From Pachyseris speciosa (taxonomy: Eukaryota > Cnidaria > Anthozoa > Scleractinia > Pachyseridae): DNA of 64,000 nt. A program made the position numbers and the translations under genes. Below, piece by piece: positions 32,001 through 42,832 of this stretch. Within the stretch, counting starts at the first letter, position 1, and each line of letters starts with the position of its first letter. The DNA lies in NCBI GenBank assembly GCA_016490735.1, contig JAEMWC010001460.1:1-64000 (forward strand). Direction: 5' to 3'. The notes under the pieces were generated by a model. That model saw nothing but the letters and a program-made list of their open reading frames with translations. It had not been told where the DNA came from and did no database searches.

Positions 32001-33762
32001 GAATAAAAAGCAAATTTACCTGCCAGAATAAAATCATGTCAATTGTCTGTTGGCCAAAAGTCATCAAAATTTTTGCTGCAGAATACTCGCGCAAGCAGGT
32101 GGTTATATGCAGTCAAAACAAAGATGGCCTCAACAGTGCGGTAAACTGCGACCCGGTGAACAAGAAGAGAGTGGCAACGGATCTTTGTGGTGGAAAGGTC
32201 ATGTGCAACATCACTGTTAATGCGACTACGATGGATGATCATTGTCCTACTGTGTTTAAGTACTTGAATGTCATATACTCCTGCGGTAAGAAACTTACTT
32301 AGTATCCTCTTAGACCCACGATTCTAGACATTTCTTTTTGAGATGCGAAACCAGCGTTGATGGCCATTTAATAACTGTCGGTCGGTGTATCATCAGGGGC
32401 ACCCAAAGAGCCAAATCAGCCAAAAGCCGTAAAGAGGCGTTTTTAAAGACCTTATGGTATTTGAAGTCTGTTTAAAGTGATGTTTTCGTTAGCTTTAAGA
32501 ATTTGATCTGTTCACGATTCCTTAGATGATTGTCCAAAAATGTTAGGGAACAAAATCTTCCTTTGAGAAAATGCTAGCTGACATGAACTTTCCACGAACT
32601 TTCTAGGGAACTATTTTCTTTCCGAAAATGCTATCTGACGTTAAGACTGCCAGAAACAGCAAATGCGACCTTTCCTAAAACCTCTGGGGTTATGATTTTC
32701 CCATTGCGGTTCTTTTAGGCCGCGTTTCAGTTACGAAAATCAGAGTGCACTCTTTAATTGACGCCGAAAGTACCCTCCATCGAACAGATGTCCACCGAAA
32801 CTTGCCATTGAGTGCCCCTGTATCATATTGTTTTTTTGGAAATGGTTACCAACGTCAATCTTTTACAGCTTAGGGACTTTCTCTCGTTCAGAGTCAGATA
32901 AATAAAATCGTGTGCATACTACTTTCAGAATTAACAAGGGCGTTGCCAGCATTTTTAACAGGTGGTGGTGGTGGTGGTGGGGGGGGGGGGGGGGGGGGGG
33001 GGGGCTACTAATCTAGCCCCGCAAGACTCGTATATCCGCATCACATATGCATATTGAATCGAAGCTCAATCTGCTGATTTACCGTTCGCCCAGAAACAAG
33101 GAGGCGCCGTAGATACCCCACTAGTCCATATTTTGTGCCTAAAGATTTTGAAATTAACTAATGGGAGGATGAAAAGCATGGACTCTGAATGGGAACAATT
33201 AAGAGAACGAGATCACTTTAAATTAACCACCAATTAACTGCTTAAACATCCAGGCAACAATAGAGATCCGTGAAAAAGTCCGTTTGACTGGGTCTATTAG
33301 TCCTTTTTTAATATTCCAAAGGAAAATTTTTTATACTGCTGATCCTTGTCGTGTGTTACGTAGCAAATTACCCAGTACGTATTTCGTAATTGTGGCATAT
33401 TCAGTATGAGACCTTTTGTATTTCATTATCTTTCTTTCTTTTTTATGAAATGGTTATTCTTGAGAGAAATTCTTAGTAATCTTAATTACTCTAAAGTCAA
33501 AACAATTTTATTCTTTATTGCAGTAAAGCCGCCTCCAACAATAGAACCTACTTATACTCAGAACAAGTCCACAATGGTGTTGACCAAACCTCCTGCACCT
33601 CCCGAAAACCAATTGTTAGAGTCAATAATGGGATTCTGTCTTCGGAATCGCCCACAACACAGGACGATTTTGACGAAGAGTATTACTCAGGGGACGCTGG
33701 CTTTATCCTATACGATGCAGCATGTACCAATACAAATTCTGTTTTCCTGGTCGTCCTGTTGA
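29017..33762 (+). CDS. SUEL-type lectin protein, gene A (three exons)
   Basis: Exon 1 (29,017-29,065) starts MEWVLAVTLIALWNLHG, a signal peptide, and ends G|GTAAGT. Exon 2 (31,977-32,285) has TTTTAG| before it and GCG|GTAAG after it. It encodes a SUEL/galactose-binding-lectin domain: FTCQNKIMSIVC, KIFAAEYSRKQVVICSQ, LCGGKVMCNITV, DDHCPTVFKYLNVIYSCG. It has eight cysteines and the KYLxVxYxC end, but the usual YGR is replaced by YSR and the DPC motif by DHC. Exon 3 (33,524-33,762) begins VKPPPTIEPTYTQ, a Pro/Thr stalk. Both introns are phase 1, and the spliced length is 597 nt, a multiple of three. The third exon looks frameshifted near 33,635: the other frame gives a hydrophobic tail (NSVFLVVLLTWIILL, stop at 33,782). 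The product should be extracellular and bind galactose or rhamnose-type sugars. Genes B and C share its layout. Confidence 0.72.
32961..33004. repeat. (GGT)n followed by a 26-base G run
   Basis: (GGT)6 at 32,961-32,978, then an unbroken G tract to 33,004, inside intron 2 of lectin gene A on the coding strand. Such a tract can form G-quadruplexes in the pre-mRNA or DNA. Its exact length is prone to sequencing error. Confidence 0.95.
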
Positions 33763-33789
33763 CCTGGATAATTCTTTTGTAAGCAGGGA

Positions 33790-35900
33790 AGTAGACAAAC
33801 AGGGACAGTAACCATCACTGTCATGTTTTTGGCTTAAATAAGAATACAAACTGTAAAAGGAACTAAGCACCTCCCACTTCTGACACCACACTAATTTGAA
33901 TTGTATCTCTGCACGGTCAAGTGTGAACTTAGATGCAAAATTACAAAATTACTTAAGAAATCATAAGAGTTTGGCAAGTGGAAACTAACTATTCTACTAT
34001 TGTAACAAATATAATAACTTAAGCCTTTTCCTCCCACGAGGCCTTTAATTAATCTTCCACACTTTTTGACTGAAGTTTTATTTTGAAAAGGAATGGGCGA
34101 AAATTTGGGAGAAAATTTGTGGATTGCAGGCATTAGGCTAAACATTTAGTGGAGATTGAATGATTCTTGTGTTGATATATTCAATAAATTTCAGCTCTTC
34201 CCTCACTATAAGTTATGGTTTTAAGGGAAAGTTAAATTAATCTTCCACCTTTATTGGTTTTAGCTAACACAATATTCGGGATTTCCTTTTACTTGGTCCG
34301 TTATTTTAATGTTATTTTATCTTTTGATTAGAAAACGAACCGAAGCTTTTCACAGCAAGTCTTCTTTATCTCGAGCCTTCTTGTTAACTATGCTAAGAAT
34401 AAAGATCCTTTCCGTAAAACGAAAAATTTCGAGAGTATCAGTTTTCATGCGAGTCTGATTGCATTTTGTAGGATACGACAAAACAATAAGTATGATAAGA
34501 GAAAAGGCAAACCAGTAGAATTATTTAAGGTTAGTAGCTAACAACAAAGCAGGAAACATGGATCAGTAAGTATGTCTAGATCATGAGTGTACCTGTGAGT
34601 TACCTACTTAAACTAATCTGTGTTACCAGACATAATTTGCTATCGCGTTTCATAAATTTGGACACAATCGCTCTCTCACTCTATCGTGTTTTGGGGTGGA
34701 CCGTGTGAGCGATAAGGAGTAGAAGTGCCAAATGAAATAAATACATGTACGTAAGATATTGTAATAGTTTATATTACTTTGTGAAACGAAGCACTGCTTT
34801 GTCTTCAGTGATATGCTCGTGAGACTTTTGTGAAAACAAAGTAATAGCAAGCTGAAGATTATTAATTTTTAGGCTTCATATATGCTGTGCCTTCCGTGCA
34901 CTGACAAAAATTACTCTTTTGCTCGGTCGTGAAAGAGGAAAGATGTTTACAGCATTTCATGGGTATAAGACCTTCTGTAAATTAACTTACATTAACTACT
35001 GCCAATTATTACTGGTTACCACAACTACATCATTACATTATTAAACCAGTCATAACGTGAGTTTTGAATAAGCTCAAGAGCCAAAATAAAACGCAGAAAA
35101 ATATATTGCTTATTAGGCATAATGCAAATTTAGTGCTTGCAAAAAATATATATTTCTTCCTAACTGATGCTCAGGAGACCTTGATAAGGACAAGTTTTAA
35201 GTAAAGCTATAAACCACTTAAACTTCTTTTTAAATAAAAATAGAGAATCAACGTCAAACTAATGAACTAATCAAGCAGCTACAATGGACCTTATGACACC
35301 TGAACGCCATTATGGAAAATATAGGCTAATAGGAAATAATAGTACCAATTATAAAATTTGACTGGTAAGTCACCATAAATGAATTTGGCTCTGATGGGTT
35401 TACGAAATAACTTGCCCTTGGCGTAGGATAACTAAAAGCTGGATTTTAAATTCGATAAATCAATAACGAATAATTAATTAAAGAATGCCATTGGCTAAAA
35501 TTTCGCTTGCTTAATGAAGTTAATAAACATCATGACATTCATTATCGTGAATGATGTAAGCCACAAATGTTGAGCAAGCCAAAGGCAAAACAAAACAAAA
35601 ATATAACAAAATTTGCTGAGTAAGAAGTTAATCATCCTTAACAAGGAGATCAAGTGAATCCAAAAGTCTTTTTCATCCTTGTTTTCTGCCACTTTCTACT
35701 TCCCACAGTTGAATTCAAAGAGCAGGATAACATCGGCTAAAAACTTACTTGTTTAATCAAATTAAAAGCCTATACTAAATTGACTCTCTCAACCTTTAAA
35801 TGCAAATTTTTGAGCAGGTCAAAATACAAAACAAGACCAAATCATACGTGGATAAAATCGATCTCCAGGCATTGAACATATGTATATAAAGTTCCTTATC
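33790..35900. other. Intergenic region between lectin genes A and B
   Basis: No gene recognised. AT-rich. TATATAAAG at 35,883-35,891 is a TATA-like box about 25 bp before the ATG of gene B, close for a promoter because little room is left for a 5' UTR. Several 60-80 codon frames have no domains. Confidence 0.35.
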
Positions 35901-35912
35901 TGATAGAAGACG

Positions 35913-38324
35913 ATGGCAACCGTTGACCTTCTGTTAAGGGTGCTTACATTCTTCACATTTGCTGCTTTTGTGGCAAGTACAGTGACGGAACTTAACTCCC
36001 CCCGGGCAGGTATTTATATCAACGACAGTCTAGTTTTAAATAGGGAAGGAATACTCGAACGTGAAATGCAAGCCCTTTGGTGATAAAAAATCCAACGCAT
36101 AGGGGTCTCTCTAGTAACAACGGCGGCAACACAGGCATCAGAATGGATGCATAAGGAAGAAACACATTTGGTTTATTTGCCTGCCGTTTAGGCTGCCAGA
36201 TACACATAAGTTCCTTAAGAAGAATTCATTTCAGTTCCTGGTTTCTTGCACCCAACCTGTTTTCTGTCTGAAGAAAACATTGTCAGCTGTAGTAGGGTAT
36301 GTAATTCTGTGTTAAGTGTTCTCTTAAATTTTCCCATCGAGCATTCCATTTAGTTCTTGGCGACTGAAGCTGCTCTGAACAGAAAGCCTGAAAAATTTCC
36401 ATGCTCTGTGCGCCACTCCACCACTTAGTAAACAGAATACTTCCTTCTATCACCATGACATATGTATTTCGTATTTTCCACTTTAAATTTATATAGCCGA
36501 GGCCTCTTGTATCCTGTTTTACCTCATTATGCTTCAAACTCTGGACGTGTTAACACTTAACTCTCGTGAGAAGTCTCTAGTTTTCCGTAATCTGCAGTAA
36601 TCAAGAATATTCTGGAATACACCTTAATCGGATGGAGTGCCATATTTGGAACATCCCCGATTTTAAAAGATATACTCCTTGAGAGGAGACCTGTTTTATA
36701 TTGAGAGTTAAAAACTTCCCAATAAATGAATGACATCTGTTTTTCATAGAGTATGCCTGCGAAGGTGAATGGCGGAAATTAACTGCACAGCCTATCCCGG
36801 AAAAATCAGGGTCGAGGATGTCAAGTTCATAGAAAATGTTGCAAATTTATGTGGAAACAACGACGCTGACCTCTGTAAAGCGCCGAAGATGAAGAAAACG
36901 TTCTAAAGAGCGCACTGCAAAAGTGGTGTGACGACAAACCGGTCTGCAAAATTCACTTGACACATGGAGATGTCATCAAACTACCTTGCAGAAATCTTGG
37001 TATCAAGATACTCACTAAGTCATTTACGACTGCATTTACTGTAAGTTTATTTACATTTCACTTTACAGCGTTTGAATTAGGTTGTTTTGCCTGGAAAGAT
37101 ACCCAGGTACATTCAAAACGTACAAACAAAATGCTGGCGCTTATGTTAGAGAAGTAATGCAATTCAATTGCATCCCACCCAAGGGAATAGTACAGACGGA
37201 CTTGTTTTAAGCGACACCATATTAAGCTGTTACCCTCGATTAATCGGTAAAATCCCAAAAAACACTTCCTTTAATTACTGTAATTTTGACCTCTATTAAG
37301 CGGTCACCTCTTTAAACCGTCGCGGTTACCCTTTCTTGACCTGTATTAACGGTCCCTTTCTCAAAGGAAATCACTCAAATATAGAACAAATAGTGACTAT
37401 GGGAACTAGGCGTTCCTGTTTTGTTGGTTCGCTTTTAAATTATGTTCTATTTTGTCATACCATTCTATGCAGTGCAGAGATCTAACCGAGGAAGTGATTT
37501 TTTGAGGGCCTTTGAACCTATAAACTGTTACGAAATGGTTTTTGTGTTTGAAATGTATTCTGTGCAACCTAAACGGTCAGCCTGTATTAAGCGGTCACTA
37601 AGCCATATCCCGAGGGTGACCGCTTAATCAGGTTGTAATATAGTCCAAGCCAGTCGACACTGCAAAAGCCGGGTATGGTTGGTATGGGCCACCAAGGCTA
37701 AAGGTGCGACGTGGTTTACCGAAGCACTTACCTACCCACCTAACTATTTACATATACTCTGTCATCTGTTTTTCCACTCCCCCAACCTACCTACCAACCT
37801 ACCTTCCTATAAGGTATCCGACTTTCTACCCAACTATCTAAGCGACTTTACTACCTGCACTTCTAGCTCTCTGCTTGCTTATATCTAGTTGGTTGCATTT
37901 CCCGCCCCATTCATGTATACGGTCAGAGTACCACTATTTTCGCAATACGAATAGGAAAAAGGAAACTTGCCAAAATTATTTTAAATCTAACCCGAGTACC
38001 TCCTTTTAAGGCCCCAGGCACTCCTAAGCCGACTGGAAAGGACATCAACTCCTCTCTGGTACAGTTAAAAAGCAAAATGAGTCTATCCCAGTCACCACCG
38101 CCACGACTATCACCACCAACACAGAAAAAAACACAAAAAAAACCAGTACTACCAGTCAAGGACCGTCAAGCAAAAAATGGAAGTGGAAGCGTCCTTCAAC
38201 TTGTAACTTCACCGAAAAGGAATCTTTATTTATGAGAAGCAATGCACCAATGTGTTGCAGCTCGTTCTCAATTACATGTACTGTCTTAATATACACTTTT
38301 CTTTGCTTTGTGAAAGTCCTGTAA
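35913..38324 (+). pseudogene. SUEL-type lectin protein, gene B (decayed)
   Basis: Exon 1 (35,913-36,009) encodes a signal peptide (MATVDLLLRVLTFFTFAAFV, then ASTVTELNSPRAG) and ends G|GTATTT in phase 1. Exon 2 (about 36,750-37,040, after TTTCATAG) reads EYACEGEWRKL. It then needs a one-base shift to NCTAYPGKIRVEDVKF and LCGNNDADLCKAP, and another near 36,890 to LQKWCDDKPVCKIHL, DVIKLPCRNLGIKILTKSF. This is the SUEL cysteine pattern with the DPC and KYL motifs lost. Exon 3 (38,065-38,324, after GGTACAG) begins VKKQNESIPVTTATTITTNT and ends with a hydrophobic C-terminus (SITCTVLIYTFLCFVKVL). Two frameshifts and a lost terminal cysteine argue for a pseudogene. The signal and stalk exons remain open. 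Confidence 0.65.
37193..37643. mobile_element. MITE with ATTAAGCGGTCACC repeats, in gene B intron 2
   Basis: Starts around ACAGACGGACTTGTTTTAAG and ends GGGTGACCGCTTAATCAGGTTGT. Inside are repeats of CTCTATTAAGCGGTCACC and CTGTATTAA(G)CGGTC. It is the same family as 55,619-56,058 but more diverged. It is non-coding. Confidence 0.6.
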
Positions 38325-38561
38325 GAGCTTGTGGAATGCCAAAAATAAGGATGTACATTTTGTCGTGAATAATAGTAAATAATAATGGTTTTAGTTCTCC
38401 TCTCTCAGATACAATTGTATCGCTACCATACAACATTGTTGCCAAGATGCTTTGTAGACGTTTGAATGAAGTAATGACCTGAAATATGGCCTCTTAACCC
38501 TAAGATGCCCGGATGGTATCTTTTTTTAACTGTCTAACTACATATTGATATGTGGGTACTT

Positions 38562-38642
38562 GAGCCTGAGCATTAGCTATGCCATGCTGATGAGGCCTAA
38601 GAAGGCCGAAACAGCTGTCCATGGCTGCTAATGCTTGGGCTC
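38562..38642 (+). ncRNA. Type I hammerhead ribozyme motif
   Basis: The conserved core is complete: CTGATGA at 38,587-38,593, helix II GGCC/GGCC (38,594-38,597 with 38,604-38,607) closed by TAAGAA, GAAA at 38,608-38,611, and a two-pair helix III (AC/GT) with loop AGCT. The cleavage triplet GTC ends at 38,619. Helix I is long and well paired: GCCATG with CATGGC, AGCATTAG with CTAATGCT, and GAGCC with GGCTC, separated by small internal loops. A very short helix III is typical of animal retroelement hammerheads, which work as dimers. Cleavage is predicted after C38,619. It may belong to a Penelope-like element or a retrozyme. No second monomer is seen within 1 kb. Confidence 0.82.
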
Positions 38643-38649
38643 AGTGTTT

Positions 38650-39870
38650 GCTTTGGTAGATTTAAGGGGTAATGCCCACTACCATGCGGCCTTAGTGCCT
38701 TTAGAGTGGCTTCAGCTTACCCAATCACATTAAATTGTGAGGTATCCTTGTCACTCCAGCCACATCCCACAAGGTTTACGTTTTCACTACCATTCTACTT
38801 AGCTACCTAGCAAGCAATTGGCGCTTCCCAAACATCCATTTCTGAAAAAGCAATTGAACATCCCATCAGTTTTATAGTGTCCGTTTGTAAGAGTTTCTAG
38901 CCAGAAAAGTAGCCGGGAAAAAATTCATAGAGAGAGAACGAGGGAGAGAGAGACAAACAAACTATGTTAGGCCCCTGTTTTGTATTATTACTTCAAGATT
39001 ATGGCTAAATAAAATGATCGTAACCGCAAGTATTACGATTATCAGCATTTGAAAATGAAATGTTTGTCACTACTGTTAATGGGATGTAAATGGAAGGGTG
39101 TTGGTTAACCACCGTAATGGGTTTTGCCTTTTCAATATTTTGAAAATAATTCACCCTAATACACACTGTAAATAGCTTCTGGTGTCATTCAGATTAGGGT
39201 CTATGGAGTTAAATATGAAGGCTTTACCTTATGTTGCACCTGACATCAAACCAACCGATGCCCACCAAACGTTGCTAAAGAGTTGCTAAAGGTTTGCTTA
39301 ACGTCTGGTGTTGGAGAAAAATAGACATTGATAGCGTTTAACGAAAACAACAAACGGGAAACATCAGATTCTCGTTTACGTTTTCTCAAAATAATTACCA
39401 AGAAAATTGAAAAGAAGTATTTTCTGGTCTCTTAAACCTAGAAACAGTACAGAGGAAACGTTGCATGCAAGAGAATGGTGGTCATGCGGTTGTTTGCGTC
39501 TTACTGTTTGCCATACACGAGATGATGAATTTGTCCAATATTCTGCTAAGAACTCAAATTTTTTGTTCCCTTGTATCTCGATCAATATGTAAGTGATCAG
39601 CTCAAACGAGATGATTGAGCTAATATCCAATACGTGGGCTTCTGGGGTCTTCTGTAGGTCCTACGGTGCATTATATCATCCTGATTGGTCAATTTTGAGT
39701 GACACGAAGGAACGAGAATAAAATAAAATAGCTCCACTGAGCATGGCTTGAGTAAATATCTGCAAAGAATTTGAATATAATATTGGTGATTCTATATCCC
39801 TTTTGCAACAGTCAGTCATGTTATCAGCATTTCATAAGCACGAACGCGATCCGATTTAGAGAGATAATAC
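38650..39870. other. No recognisable gene
   Basis: Flanking sequence of the ribozyme and upstream of the DIRS terminal repeat. AAGAGTTGCTAAAGGTTTGC shows a short direct repeat (GTTGCTAAAG, 39,270-39,290). A GAGAGAGA tract lies at 38,929-38,953. There is no domain-bearing frame. Confidence 0.4.
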
Positions 39871-40119
39871 AGAAGTTGAACGAAACTTACCGGAAGTTGA
39901 CGTTCGACTGGGATTCCACCTTTGTCACTATACACAGAGGGATTACATGAGATAGCATTGCGCCTGCGTGAACTCAGTCTTTAAAGCACTAGCCATGTGC
40001 ATCGTAGGAAGTAAGTGACAGGGTGGGTCCAAGGGAGGGCATGTAATCCCTCTGTGTATGGTGACAAAGGTGGAATCCCAGTCGAACTTCAAATTCCGGT
40101 AAGTTTCGTTCAACTTCTG
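39871..40119. repeat. DIRS terminal inverted repeat
   Basis: AGAAGTTGAACGAAACTTAC ... TATACACAGAGGGATTACAT (39,871-39,949) is the inverted copy of 40,041-40,119. A third, direct and partial copy (TTCCATCTTGTCACCCACAG) follows at 40,121-40,155. Such inverted ends and internal complementary copies are characteristic of DIRS elements. Confidence 0.8.
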
Positions 40120-40158
40120 AATTCCATCTTGTCACCCACAGAGGGATCACATGAGATT

Positions 40159-41822
40159 TCAAAGACAGATGTCCAGGCTAGTAGTAAATAATTTCACACA
40201 AGTGAACACATTACTGCAAAACTTTTTTGGCAAACGTGTCTTCCACAATCTTTTTGTGATAGAATTTAGCAAAGGTGGATTCTGACTTCCATCCAGCCTT
40301 GTCAAGAAATCTGCTAATGGAACATCACTCAGCTTTGCCTTAGAAGTTGAAGCTGACCTTGTGCTATGAGGCTTCAAAATGTGTACATTAATGCCTGAAC
40401 TTTGTAATAAAAACTTAACCCAACGACTGATCGTGTCTCTAGACACTGGACCGTATGGTTTGACATAACTTTGCAACAGTTGATCGACTACATGAACGAG
40501 TCTCCCTCGCAAACTTTGTTCTAGTCAGATACTCCTTAAGAGTGATCACAACACAAAGTCTTGAATCTGTGAATGATTTAAGTTTAATCACCATACCCTT
40601 GGATCCTGGTTTGGACTATTTAACAGGCTCTTGAAGTCTGAATACTATAGAGGAGCCAGAATCTATCATGCTGTCCACATTGAGAAAAAGAAGGAATTTC
40701 CCCCTTTGAGCAGTGACCAGAGCTAATAACATTGTGAGCTGCTGAGTTAAACTCTCTAGAGAAATCTCATTGACAGGGGAGAACTACTTTAGTCCTTAAA
40801 TAATGAAGAACCTGGTTTACATCCCAAACTGCTGTATAAAGAGGCATCGCTGGGTGAGATTCAAATACTCCCTTGAGAAACCTAATAACTAAAGGGTGTT
40901 GCCCAACTGGGATGCCATCTATTGAAGGGAGTATCGAAGAAAGTGCTGAGCGAGTAGTATTAAGGCTACTATAACTAAAAAACGGTAGAAAACAAGCAAG
41001 GCTGATTACACGGCTAGGAATATATATTTAAACCAATATTTCGGGAGGCACAGCCTTCCTTCATCAGGGTGTTACATATTATGACCCTAAGATGAAACGA
41101 CGTTACAGTTTTAAAAAAAGTTGTACATGTAACATGATATTATAATAAAGGTAAACAATACAACGTAAAATAAAAAAACGTTACAGTTTTTTATTTTACG
41201 TTGTATTGTTTACCTTTATTATAATATCATGTTACATGTACAACTTTTTTTAAAACTGTAACGTCGTTTCATCTTAGGGTCATAATATGTAACACCCTGA
41301 TGAAGGAAGGCTGTGCCTCCCGAAATATTGGTTTAAATATATATTCCTAGCCGTGTAATCAGCCTTGCTTGTTTTCTACCGTTTTCTAGTTTACAATTTT
41401 ATAGCTGGTTAGATCTATTACAGGATCCGGCTCTTCTATTTTGCAACGGTGGTCCTTGCTATTAAGTATTTTCTACTATAACTAAGACCATTGTTAAATA
41501 AAGTCAGTAGAAACTCTATGACTTGAGCTAAAGAGGGACGGACTGTACTAATCTGTTCTCTATGACAGAAGTCAGGCCATTTTTTGTAGTAGGATTGGAA
41601 CTGTTTAGATGTGCCTGTCCACGACTTGAGGATAATCTTGGTAGCTTCTGCAGAAATGCCTTTCTTCGTAAGGGATTCCCCGATAACTTGCATGCAATTA
41701 GTTTCAGTTTGCCCTCCGTGGGATGTGGTTGACTGGGCTTGCTTGGAAGATACAATGCCCCTCTTGTCACTGGTAACAGTCTGGGCGTTTCGACCAAAAG
41801 ACTCATCAGCTTTGGATACCAA
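40159..41822 (-). pseudogene. DIRS tyrosine recombinase (interrupted)
   Basis: The N-terminal side (41,822-41,440) reads KGISAEATKIILKSWTGTSK, QFQSYYKKWPDFCHREQI and VIEFLLTLFNNGLSYS, where the Penelope-like insertion breaks it. Beyond the insertion it resumes as LSYSSLNTTRSALSSILPSI (about 40,975-40,915). The C-terminal catalytic side (40,512-40,159) reads QLLQSYVKPYGPVSRDTISR and HILKPHSTRSASTSKAKLSD. HSTRSAS is the H-x-x-R box of tyrosine recombinases. Expected continuation is AGW; here RLDGS. Internal stops are present between 40,800 and 40,550. In DIRS elements this enzyme inserts a circular cDNA without duplicating the target. Confidence 0.78.
40979..41472. mobile_element. Penelope-like palindrome with hammerhead-like cores and 13-bp TSD
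   Basis: Arms of about 200 bp (40,975-41,177 and 41,187-41,390) are almost perfect inverted copies around a 9-base loop. The insertion is bounded by CTACTATAACTAA at 40,966-40,978 and 41,473-41,485, and it cuts the DIRS recombinase frame at LSYSS. Each arm holds CCTGATGA, then GGAAGGC-TGT-GCCTCC, then CGAAA (right arm about 41,295-41,325): a hammerhead-type core with helix II and one bulge. Such motifs are known at the ends of Penelope-like elements. The last 80 bp (41,391-41,472) are single copy. Confidence 0.7.
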
Positions 41823-41898
41823 GGCTGGGTGGGCCAGACTGGAACAATTATGATCCCTTCCCCTTCCTCCATTTCAATTTTCTTTAAACAACGAAGTA

Positions 41899-42791
41899 TC
41901 AAGCTAAAAGGAGGGAAAGCATAAAATTGTTCTTGAGACCGAGAGCAAGAGAAAGCAACCACAAATTGTGCCCAGGGTCTGGCCTCCATGACACATAACG
42001 GGGAACTTTTCTGTTAGTTCTAGATGCAAAAAGATCAATGGATGGCATGCCATAGGTCTCAACAATGCTGTGGAAAATATTTTCCTTGAGAGACCATTCT
42101 GTTTTATCATTAAATGTTCTAGATTCCCTATCAGCATCAACATTTTCTTTACCTGGTAATAAGATTGCTGTCACCCAAATATTTCTCTGGATACACCAGG
42201 TCCAAATTTCACGTGCAATCTTATTACATTCCAAAGAATGAGTGCCACCCATGGCATTTATGTAACGGTGTTATCTATGTAGATGCTTTAACATGTGTCA
42301 TTGAGTGGCAGAATGATTTCAAAGCAAAAAAGCAGCCAGTGTTTCTCACTCATTGATGTGACAGTTAGACTCAGTTACAGTCCATCGACCTCCTGCTTTA
42401 TCTCCCCTGCACACTGCCTCACACCCTTCTTTTGAGGCATCAGAATACAAAGAGAGTAATGGATCCCCATGGGATATCCACCTAATGGTGCTCTTAACAT
42501 TCTTGATCCACCATTTCAGTTCTATGACTGATGTATCTTACAATATCATTACTGAGCTGTAGTTTCCCCTACTTTCATTCAGAGCTTTGATTTTGTCTAT
42601 TTCTAGACTTCTATAGAAAAGATGTGCATATTCAACACCAGGGAACATAGAAATCATTAAGCCCATCACTTCTGAGACATCATGAGTTTTTGCCAATACA
42701 GCTGAACATTTCTGCAGTTCATATATGATTCATTTCATATATCACTCACACTCATTTCTTTCACGGGAACATATGAACCCACAATTGACCT

Positions 42792-42832
<41 letters not shown>

